Of a stretch of 5,886 nucleotides of DNA, positions 1 to 5,487 are shown in pieces. Under the pieces are notes generated by a model. The model was given only the letters and a program-made list of their open reading frames with translations, was not told the DNA's origin and made no database searches. Made by a program: the position numbers and the translations under genes. This DNA is from Flavobacteriaceae bacterium. GTDB lineage: Bacteria > Bacteroidota > Bacteroidia > Flavobacteriales > Flavobacteriaceae. The stretch lies in contig WGDF01000156.1 in the NCBI GenBank assembly GCA_015493405.1, positions 1 to 5,886 on the forward strand, read 5' to 3'. The number at the start of each line of letters is the position of its first letter. Position 1 is the stretch's first letter.

Positions 1-713
1 TGGTTGGCTTTAACTTTTGTAACAGAAACCGACATTTTTTTCTTGGACGTTCCGGATGCCACACCGGCAATAATAACTTCATCCAATACATTTTTGGACG
101 GTTCTAATTTGACATCTATTTTGGTTTGATTACCGACTTTAATCTCCTTGTTGGCATATCCCATAAAGGAAAATACCAAAATGTCATCCGGTGATGCTTC
201 AATGCTATATTTGCCGTCAAAATCAGTAGTTGTTCCCGTTTTTGTGCCTTTTATGACTACTGCCACACCGGGCAAACCCATATCTGTTTCATCAACCACA
301 GTACCTCGAACATTTTTGACTTGTTGTGTCAAAGCTTGAATCTTTTTGGAACTTAAGGCACCTGAGCTTATTTTTTTTCTAATCAGAATTTTTTGTTTTT
401 GAATTGTAAATTCTAAATCGGTATTTTTCAGAGCCGTTTGAAGTAATTTTTTGACTTTGACTTCTGAAGCATCAATAGAAACTTTTTGATTTAATTCGGG
501 CAAATCGGCATTATAAAAAAAGTTATAAGCACTATGCTTGGTGATGTAGTCAAATAACTCTTTTATACTTAAGGTTTGTTTCAAGGTAATGCTTTCTTGG
601 TTTAACAAATTGGCATGAGTTGAATAGCTGTGGGCCGATAACGGCAATAGCCATAACATCAACCACAAAGTAAGTAGCTGCTGTTTTTTTATCTGTATCA
701 ATTTAACTTTCAT
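1..713 (-). CDS. SusC/RagA-type TonB-dependent outer-membrane receptor, N-terminal part (partial, runs off left edge)
   Basis: Reading leftward from the ATG at 711-713, 237 codons are open to the window edge. Residues 1-29 form a signal peptide: basic n-region (MKVKLIQIKKQQ), Leu/Trp-rich core, and probable cleavage near SAHS. Residues about 42-112 match an STN domain (LSIKELFDYITKHSAYNFFY, then VKKLLQTALKNTDLEFTIQ), the periplasmic signalling domain of FecA-type receptors. Residues about 132-204 are a carboxypeptidase-regulatory-like beta-sandwich (VRGTVVDE, GLPGVAVVIKGTKTGTTTD, DGKYSI, LVFSFMGY). Residues 209-234 (VLDEVIIAGVASG, SVSVTKV) begin the plug; most of the plug and the whole barrel lie outside the window. 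The family imports large ligands (glycans, peptides, siderophores) with TonB energy; the substrate is not visible here. The start lies 4 bases after the stop of the anti-sigma gene (TAA-AACT-ATG), so co-transcription and translational coupling are likely. Family and domain calls are firm; substrate is unknown. Confidence 0.93.
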   Translation of the reverse strand, partial: MKVKLIQIKKQQLLTLWLMLWLLPLSAHSYSTHANLLNQESITLKQTLSIKELFDYITKHSAYNFFYNADLPELNQKVSIDASEVKVKKLLQTALKNTDLEFTIQKQKILIRKKISSGALSSKKIQALTQQVKNVRGTVVDETDMGLPGVAVVIKGTKTGTTTDFDGKYSIEASPDDILVFSFMGYANKEIKVGNQTKIDVKLEPSKNVLDEVIIAGVASGTSKKKMSVSVTKVKAN

Positions 714-717
714 AGTT

Positions 718-1731
718 TTACTGATGGTTTTTGGTTAAAGTTACGCATTTATTTTTTATGGTATATTTTATACCTTCCGTGTATTCCAATATTTTTAGAA
801 ATTGCAATAAATCATCATTTTTATTTATTTTTCCTGTAAATTTTAAATTTTGTAAAGCTAAATCAGGAATAATAAAATGGATTTGATAGCGGTTTTCCAA
901 TTTATTAATAATATCAATTAATCGTTCCGATTTAAAATACAGACTATTATCGATCCAAGCGGTTATTTGGGTAAAATCAGCCGGTTTAACTTCTAATTTT
1001 TGTTTGCTATTCAAAACCGCTTGCTGTCCGGGAACAATAAATTGGGATTGCTCAGGTGTTTCAACCTTGACGGATCCTTTGAGTAGGGCAACTTGAGTAT
1101 ATTTTTGCGATGCATAATTAGACAAATTAAAAGTTGTGCCATAAACTTTTACAAGCATTTCCGAAGCTTTTATTTTGAAAGGTGCGGCCGTATTATGAGC
1201 GACTTTAAAAAAAGCTTCACCTTGAAGTTTGACATTTATTTGATCCGTTATATGTTGATCGATAAAACTGATTTGTGAATTGCCATTGAGCAAAATATGA
1301 GTGCCGTCAGATAAGATTAAATTATAATGTTTGCCTGATGGAATAAACAATTTGAACAAACCAAAATCCGGTGAAGTTTCGTCTGAAATTCGGTCAAATT
1401 GCATTTTATCGCCAGAGACCGTTAACATACAATTTTGACTTAAAAGCCATTTTTTTGATTCTTTTAAAGGAATTTTATAAAATTTTCGATGGTATTCCAA
1501 TAATAATTTATCCGGTGAAAAACGGACTGCTTCTAATTTACCTTTAAAAACAATAGCCGGCCGATTTAAACCGGTAATAGTATATACCAAAATAAAAACC
1601 AATATAAAAATACCGGAATAAGTCAAAATATTTTTGAAAGTAAAAATCTTGGTTTTTTCTTTTAAATCTAAATTTGACTGTTCTAAAAGTTTGATGTACT
1701 GTTCATCAATTTGGGGTTGCTTAAAATCCAT
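718..1731 (-). CDS. FecR-family anti-sigma factor with C-terminal DUF4974-type domain
   Basis: A 337-residue one-pass inner-membrane protein expected to hold or activate the adjacent ECF sigma factor and respond to the receptor at 1-713. Residues 1-34 are cytoplasmic and basic near the membrane; residues about 35-54 (ILTYSGIFILVFILVYTITG) are a single transmembrane helix. Residues about 129-224 are the FecR core: IPSGKHYNLILSDGTHILLN, LQGEAFFKVAHN, PFKIKASEMLVKVYGTTFNL, LLKGSVKV. Residues about 228-240 carry the usual VPGQQAVL turn. Residues 265-332 are the Bacteroidota C-terminal domain (YFKSERLIDIINKLENRYQI to YTIKNKCVTL), STN-like in pattern. The ATG at 1729-1731 is the first start in the frame: between it and the sigma stop at 1801-1803 there is no ATG, GTG or TTG. 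The cytoplasmic tail of about 34 residues is short compared with the roughly 80 residues usual in FecR. The gene sits 69 bases after the sigma gene and 4 bases before the receptor. Confidence 0.93.
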   Translation of the reverse strand: MDFKQPQIDEQYIKLLEQSNLDLKEKTKIFTFKNILTYSGIFILVFILVYTITGLNRPAIVFKGKLEAVRFSPDKLLLEYHRKFYKIPLKESKKWLLSQNCMLTVSGDKMQFDRISDETSPDFGLFKLFIPSGKHYNLILSDGTHILLNGNSQISFIDQHITDQINVKLQGEAFFKVAHNTAAPFKIKASEMLVKVYGTTFNLSNYASQKYTQVALLKGSVKVETPEQSQFIVPGQQAVLNSKQKLEVKPADFTQITAWIDNSLYFKSERLIDIINKLENRYQIHFIIPDLALQNLKFTGKINKNDDLLQFLKILEYTEGIKYTIKNKCVTLTKNHQ

Positions 1732-1800
1732 AAAATGACCTACGCTTTTACTATAATAGAGATAAAAAAAACGATTTTGTACTATATGAATTAAAAAAAA

Positions 1801-2415
1801 TTATAAATAAGAAGGATCTACCTCGGTTAAAATTAAACGCATTTTTTGAATAGCATGATGTAGTATATTTCTAACTGTTTGATATTCAATATTTAAACAA
1901 GATGCTATTTCTCTATTGCGGTAATTTTGATAATATTTTAATTCAACAATTTCTTTTTCACGAGGGGTCAACTTATTGATGATTTTCTTTAATAAATCTT
2001 CCCAAATATTATCTTGCGTTTCAATTTTTATCTGTGGCTCTAAAGATTCTAAGCTTACATTCTTAGATTTTAGAATTTTGAAAATACGATGTTTATAACT
2101 TGTAATTAAATAAGCCTTAACATTCTCAACTTTTTTGATATTTTTACGCCTTTGTAAAATGTAAAGAAACAAATCTTGAATAGCGTTTTCAATGTCTTCT
2201 TTATCGAGGTACAAAGAACCAAAATTATAAAGTAAGGGATAAAAATCGGCATAAATTTTTCTAAAAGAAATCATATCTCCTTTGATAAAATCAATCCAAA
2301 GTAGCCTATATATTTCTTTATTATCAATAAAATGCCCGGAGCTATTCAAAATTATAAATATTGATGAAAAATCAAATATAAGAAATAAAGACTTATAAAA
2401 TATGACAAATGGCAT
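1801..2415 (-). CDS. ECF-type RNA polymerase sigma factor (start uncertain)
   Basis: The product is an extracytoplasmic-function sigma factor that directs RNA polymerase, presumably to the receptor operon. With the longest ATG frame (204 codons), sigma region 2 spans about residues 37-110 (LLWIDFIKGDMISFRKIYAD, then IENAIQDLFLYILQRRKN). Region 4 spans about 149-198 (LTPREKEIVELKYY, helix-turn-helix NREIASCLNIEYQTVRNIL). The first 22 residues (MPFVIFYKSLFLIF...) are hydrophobic, unlike any ECF N-terminus I know, and probably are not translated. No other in-frame ATG occurs until residue 48, which would remove part of region 2. The TTG at 2347-2349 would give about 182 residues starting LNSSGHFIDNKEIYRLLW, a more normal length and N-terminus. 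Promoter-like motifs lie inside the doubtful stretch. The gene is first in the minus-strand cassette, followed by the anti-sigma factor. Family is certain; the start is not. Confidence 0.9.
   Translation of the reverse strand: MPFVIFYKSLFLIFDFSSIFIILNSSGHFIDNKEIYRLLWIDFIKGDMISFRKIYADFYPLLYNFGSLYLDKEDIENAIQDLFLYILQRRKNIKKVENVKAYLITSYKHRIFKILKSKNVSLESLEPQIKIETQDNIWEDLLKKIINKLTPREKEIVELKYYQNYRNREIASCLNIEYQTVRNILHHAIQKMRLILTEVDPSYL
2373..2409 (-). promoter_or_regulatory. Candidate promoter for the sigma/anti-sigma/receptor cassette
   Basis: Reading the minus strand, TTTG at 2409-2406 is followed by TATATTTG at 2380-2373, which fits the Bacteroidota -7 consensus TAnnTTTG. The 25-base gap between them is longer than the usual 17-23. 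A second overlapping possibility uses TTTG at 2376-2373 with TAATTTTG at 2354-2347 and an 18-base gap. Either would start transcription inside the longest sigma-factor frame and so argue for a start downstream of 2415. Such motifs arise easily by chance in DNA this AT-rich, so the call is weak. Confidence 0.3.
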
Positions 2416-2419
2416 TTGT
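2405..2419. promoter_or_regulatory. Perfect 7-bp dyad, candidate operator at the sigma-factor 5' end
   Basis: ACAAATG-G-CATTTGT is a perfect inverted repeat with a 1-base centre at 2412. It overlaps the ATG at 2413-2415 and the TTTG at 2409-2406 that could be the -33 element. A homodimeric regulator could bind such a site, but no bound protein is implied by neighbouring genes. Confidence 0.28.
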
Positions 2420-2481
2420 TACTTATAATTAACAGCAATAAAAAGACCAATTAGTCAACCTGAAATTTTAAAAACAAACCC

Positions 2482-2659
2482 TTATTCACAGAATTGTTAA
2501 TAAGTGTTAATAAGTCTAAATAACCATAACATTTATAAAAGTCCGGATTGTTGATAAGTTTTTAAAAGATAAACTTTATTTTTTTTGGATATTCCAAACC
2601 ACTTTTATATTGTAAATAAATTCGGTTTTACCAAATTTTATTGTAATTATTTATTAACA
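2482..2659. other. Cluster of DnaA-box-like 9-mers; candidate origin-like or DnaA-binding segment
   Basis: TTATTCACA at 2482-2490 fits the standard DnaA-box consensus TTATNCACA exactly. Close relatives follow. The minus strand reads TTATTAACA at 2495-2503 and again at 2505-2513 (exactly 10 bases apart), and TTATCAACA at 2549-2557. The plus strand reads TTATTAACA at 2651-2659. Four of the five lie within 76 bases and are followed by several hundred bases of very AT-rich DNA that could serve as an unwinding region. No dnaA, dnaN, gyrase or parAB gene is in the window, and the base composition makes TTATTAACA-like words easy to obtain by chance. This is an inference, not an identification. Confidence 0.3.
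2496..2515 (+). repeat. Tandem 10-bp direct repeat (GTTAATAAGT x2)
   Basis: GTTAATAAGT occurs twice with no gap. The unit is one helical turn long, so two copies of a bound protein would lie on the same DNA face. A variant, GTTGATAAGT, follows at 2550-2559. The repeats coincide with the DnaA-box-like words. Confidence 0.7.
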
Positions 2660-2920
2660 TTAAATTTACATTAAATGAATATTCTGTTCTAAGTATATCT
2701 CATTAAAAGTGAATGATATAATACAATCTACTGCAATAATTAACCAAACGAACAAGCTATATACATAGATATGCTTCTTTTAAAATTAATTAAAAAACAA
2801 AAAATATAATATAATAAGTGTTTAAAACTTTTAATTTCATTTTTTATAAAACTTGAAACTTTTATTTATTTACTTCATTTTGCCTAACTATAATTTTTTA
2901 CTAACTTTTAACGCTTAACT

Positions 2921-2953
2921 TTTGAATAACAACTATATAAAGCCGTATATTTG
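2921..2953 (+). promoter_or_regulatory. rnr promoter, Bacteroidota sigma-A type
   Basis: TTTG at 2921-2924 and TATATTTG at 2946-2953 are separated by 21 bases. This is a full match to the Bacteroidota housekeeping promoter (TTTG near -33, TAnnTTTG near -7, spacing 17-23). Transcription would start near 2958-2961, giving a leader of only about 22-25 bases before the ATG at 2983. The leader has no purine-rich Shine-Dalgarno sequence, only an A/T-rich stretch (GCATAAAT), as is usual in this phylum. Confidence 0.78.
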
Positions 2954-2982
2954 CACTGAATATTAAGCCTGTAGGCATAAAT

Positions 2983-5190
2983 ATGAAATATATGAAAAAA
3001 AAGAATGAATCATTATTGATTAAAATATTACAAATTTTAGGTGCAGAACCTACCACATCTTTCAATTATAAGCAAATAGCTTCCAAATTGGAATTTGATT
3101 CTGAACAAATAAGAAAACAAATACAAAAGGACCTGAAAAAGCTTGAAAAACAAAAGAAAATAAAACAAACGTCTCGCGGCAAATATAAAATCATCCAAAA
3201 AAAATTATATCTCGGTGTTATTGATATGACCAATAACGGGAGCGGCTTTGCTATTGTAGAAGAACTTGAAAATGATATTTTTATTCCCAATTATCGTTTA
3301 AATAAAGCTTTAAACGGTGATATGGTTGAAGTTGAAATCGTTAAACAAAAACCCGGAAAAAGAGCGGAAGGAGAAGTTGTCCGAATTATAGAACGCGCCA
3401 AAACACATTTTACGGGCATTGTCAAAATGTTTAAAAACTATGCTTTTGTCGATCCTGATGATGTTAAGATGTATAAGGAAATTTTTGTCAGCAAGGATTA
3501 TTTTAACGGGGCCAAAAACGGCGAGAAAGTAGTTGTTGAAATTTATGACTGGCCTCAAAAAGTAGGTAGTCCTTTGGGAAAAATTGTCAAAGTATTGGGG
3601 CAACCCGGTGATCACGAAGTAGAAATTCATTCTATATTGGATGAGTATGATTTACCTTACGAATTTGATCCCGAAGTACAAGCATTTGCCGATAATTTAC
3701 CTAAGACAATCACCGAAAAAGAAATCAAAAAACGGCGTGATATGCGACAGGTTACAACCTTTACTATAGATCCCTTGGATGCCAAAGATTTTGATGATGC
3801 CTTATCAATTCAAAAACTGGAGAATGGTCATTACGAAATAGGAATTCATATTGCTGATGTATCACATTATCTCAAACCGGATACTATTTTAGACAAAGAA
3901 GCTTACGATCGGGCGACCTCGGTTTATTTAGTGGACCGTGTTGTACCGATGCTACCTGAAGTTTTGTCCAATGAACTTTGTTCATTGCGACCACACGAAG
4001 ATAAATTGACCTATTCGGCTGTGTTTGAAATGGATGAAACCGGCAAAGTTTATCAAGAATGGTATGGCAGAACCATAACGCATTCCGATAGACGATTTAC
4101 GTATGAAGAAGCCCAAGAAATCATAGAAGGTGCTGAGGGCGATTTTAAAGAGGAAATTCACTTGCTGGATGGTATAGCCAAAAAATTGAGACAAAAACGT
4201 TTTAAAAAAGGCGCTATCAGTTTTGATCGCATAGAAGTACGCTTTAAAGTGGACGATAAAGGCAATCCGGTTGAAGTTTATTTTAAAGAAAGTAAAGATG
4301 CTAATAAGCTGATTGAAGAATTTATGCTATTGGCAAACAGAAAAGTAGCCGAATTTGTTACTAAAAAATTACCACCCAAAGAGAAGACTTTCGTTTATCG
4401 CGTTCATGATGATCCCGCTCCTGAAAAATTACAAGATTTGAATAATATAGTTCAAAAATTTGGCTATAAATTGGATTTAAAATCACGAAAAACAATTATT
4501 AAATCTATTAACGGTTTGTTACAAGACATTCAAGACAAGCCGGAAAAAAACATGCTCGAAACCTTAACCATACGCAGTATGAGTAAGGCTATTTATACGA
4601 CTGATAACCGTGGACATTATGGTTTGGCATTTGATTATTACACGCATTTTACGTCACCAATCCGGCGTTATCCTGATGTGATGGTGCACCGTTTGTTGCA
4701 AAACTACCTCGATAAAAAACCGTCGCCTAATCGTGAAGATTACGAAAAAAAATGTGTGCACAGTACCAATATGGAAATTCAAGCAGCCAGTGCTGAGCGT
4801 GATTCCATTAAATATATGCAAGCCAAATATATTCGCGATTTTAAAGATGTGCCCTTTGAAGGCGTTATTACCGGTGTAACCGAATGGGGTATTTATGTAG
4901 AATTAACCGCCAACAAAGTAGAAGGATTAGTTAGACGTACCGAAATGCGTGATGACTATTATTATTATGATGAAGATCAATATGCGATGGTAGGCGAAAT
5001 CACCGGCAAAAAATATCAACTCGGTGATGTAGTTATTGTACAAGTGAAGAAAACCAATCCCGAGAAAAAACAAATAGATTTTGAAATGATTTACGATACT
5101 GATGAAGACCAAGATAATATTGAGATTAAAAACAATACGGTGTCTAAATTGCCGAAACCTAAACGTAATTTTAATAAGAAACGGAAATAA
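2983..5190 (+). CDS. rnr: Ribonuclease R (3'-5' exoribonuclease, RNB family)
   Basis: The product is a cytoplasmic processive 3'-5' exoribonuclease that degrades structured RNA and takes part in mRNA and rRNA turnover. It has 735 residues, somewhat shorter than E. coli RNase R (813). Domain order: N-terminal winged-helix-like segment (about 10-70); two cold-shock OB folds (about 74-136, with GSGFAIVEE, and about 142-205); RNB catalytic domain (about 255-577); S1 RNA-binding domain (about 625-703, FEGVITGVTEWGIYVEL); an acidic stretch (705-714) and a basic tail (721-735, ending NKKRK). Catalytic acidic motif IDPLDAKDFDDA places the metal-binding aspartates at D263, D269, D271 and D272. The signature HFTSPIRRYPDVMVHR (555-570) and SAERD (603-607) are intact, so the enzyme should be active. 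The ATG at 2983 is used; an ATG three codons later (2992) is equally possible. It is transcribed alone from its own promoter and ends at a strong hairpin. Confidence 0.97.
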   Translation: MKYMKKKNESLLIKILQILGAEPTTSFNYKQIASKLEFDSEQIRKQIQKDLKKLEKQKKIKQTSRGKYKIIQKKLYLGVIDMTNNGSGFAIVEELENDIFIPNYRLNKALNGDMVEVEIVKQKPGKRAEGEVVRIIERAKTHFTGIVKMFKNYAFVDPDDVKMYKEIFVSKDYFNGAKNGEKVVVEIYDWPQKVGSPLGKIVKVLGQPGDHEVEIHSILDEYDLPYEFDPEVQAFADNLPKTITEKEIKKRRDMRQVTTFTIDPLDAKDFDDALSIQKLENGHYEIGIHIADVSHYLKPDTILDKEAYDRATSVYLVDRVVPMLPEVLSNELCSLRPHEDKLTYSAVFEMDETGKVYQEWYGRTITHSDRRFTYEEAQEIIEGAEGDFKEEIHLLDGIAKKLRQKRFKKGAISFDRIEVRFKVDDKGNPVEVYFKESKDANKLIEEFMLLANRKVAEFVTKKLPPKEKTFVYRVHDDPAPEKLQDLNNIVQKFGYKLDLKSRKTIIKSINGLLQDIQDKPEKNMLETLTIRSMSKAIYTTDNRGHYGLAFDYYTHFTSPIRRYPDVMVHRLLQNYLDKKPSPNREDYEKKCVHSTNMEIQAASAERDSIKYMQAKYIRDFKDVPFEGVITGVTEWGIYVELTANKVEGLVRRTEMRDDYYYYDEDQYAMVGEITGKKYQLGDVVIVQVKKTNPEKKQIDFEMIYDTDEDQDNIEIKNNTVSKLPKPKRNFNKKRK

Positions 5191-5209
5191 TAATTTTAAT
5201 TATCAACAA

Positions 5210-5240
5210 GACCTGGTAGGTTTTTAAAACCTGCTAGGTC
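5210..5240. terminator. 15-bp-stem palindrome after rnr, probable terminator (repeat unit A)
   Basis: The arm GACCTGGTAGGTTTT (5210-5224) pairs with AAAACCTGCTAGGTC (5226-5240). All 15 positions pair in RNA if two G-U wobbles are allowed, and one base lies between the arms. It lies 19 bases after the rnr stop, with a short T-run (CTTTATG) downstream. Being nearly symmetrical, it could stop transcription in both directions between these convergent genes. Its core (AGGTTTT...AAAACCT flanked by GACCT...AGGTC) resembles the second palindrome near 5441-5463, so it may be a dispersed genomic repeat rather than a unique terminator. Confidence 0.72.
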
Positions 5241-5267
5241 TTTATGCATTGATTTACAACTATTTAC

Positions 5268-5463
5268 AGATATACTAGTGTCATGTCAAGTATGTTATGA
5301 CGTAAAATCCGAAGTTATTTTTGTCAAGAGCAAAGTATAAAATTTTAATCGTAGCCGCAGCTATGATTAAAATTTTTAACGCAGTTATTGGCAAAAAGAA
5401 CAAGTGCTTGGTATGACAATAATATGCTTGACATGACACTAGGTTTTCAAAACTAGTAGGTCT
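5268..5463. repeat. Second GACCT/AGGTC-type palindrome (repeat unit B), split by the inserted element
   Basis: The right part, CTAGGTTTTCAAAACTAG at 5439-5456 followed by TAGGTCT to 5463, is the right half and centre of a palindrome of the same style as unit A. Its expected left arm is AGACCTACTAG. The bases left of the inserted element, AGATATACTAG (5268-5278), match that in 9 of 11 positions. Removing 5275-5438 therefore restores AGATATACTAGGTTTT + C + AAAACTAGTAGGTCT, a palindrome with two mismatches and one bulged G. Unit B would lie just downstream of the acetyltransferase stop and could have been its terminator. Confidence 0.55.
5275..5442. mobile_element. MITE-like 168-bp self-complementary element with terminal inverted repeats
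   Basis: The ends at 5275-5298 and 5419-5442 are inverted repeats matching in 22 of 24 positions; the first 16 (CTAGTGTCATGTCAAG) are identical. The centre is a 17-bp stem with one G-T pair (5339-5355 against 5360-5376, AAAATTTTAATC then TAGC) around the 4-base loop CGCA. The intermediate segments also align in inverted orientation (GTTATTTTTGTCAA at 5313-5326 resembles the reverse complement of the segment near 5384-5397), so nearly the whole element is one imperfect palindrome. It has no coding capacity and would need a transposase in trans. CTAG at both ends could be a 4-bp target duplication, making the element proper TGTCATG...CATGACA, or simply part of the repeats. Alternatives are a structured RNA or a complex terminator. 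Confidence 0.6.
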
Positions 5464-5487
5464 AAAATTATCTAAGAATTTGTTTTT

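Larger units (their letters stand above)
2416..2982. other. Gene-free AT-rich spacer between divergent sigma-factor and rnr genes
   Basis: I see no credible coding frame in these 567 bases on either strand. The stretch is dominated by A and T, with long runs around 2577-2586, 2784-2812 and 2835-2880. It contains, in order, part of the dyad at 2405-2419, DnaA-box-like 9-mers at about 2482-2659 including a tandem 10-mer at 2496-2515, a short inverted repeat TTGGA-TAT-TCCAA at 2585-2597, and the rnr promoter at 2921-2953. Between about 2700 and 2910 I found nothing beyond low-complexity AT-rich sequence. Confidence 0.8.

Noticed and set aside
148..339. Plus-strand open frame of about 63 codons opposite the receptor gene
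   Set aside because: It lies wholly inside the well-supported minus-strand receptor and has no recognisable motif; it is a shadow frame. The same applies to plus-strand frames at 1093-1278 and 5587-5781.
2585..2597. Inverted repeat TTGGA-TAT-TCCAA in the spacer
   Set aside because: Five-base arms are expected by chance in a spacer of this length; there is no link to a promoter element.
2700..2910. Possible small gene or tRNA in the AT-rich spacer
   Set aside because: No frame with plausible codon use, and no conserved tRNA arm sequences (no GTTCGANNC-type T-loop) on either strand.
2963..2980. Small inverted repeat TTA-A-GCC-TGTA-GGC-A-TAA in the rnr leader
   Set aside because: The stem is only 3 G-C pairs plus 3 A-T pairs around an A-A mismatch. 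It is too weak to call a riboswitch or operator, and the leader is too short for a known riboswitch.
3066..3630. Minus-strand open frames opposite rnr (also around 3982-4194 and 4927-5112)
   Set aside because: They overlap the RNase R coding sequence in antisense, have low-complexity Phe/Ile-rich translations, and show no motif or promoter.
5275..5442. CRISPR repeat or integron attC site
   Set aside because: There is one long palindrome rather than regularly spaced direct repeats, and no integrase, cas gene or attC core sites are seen.
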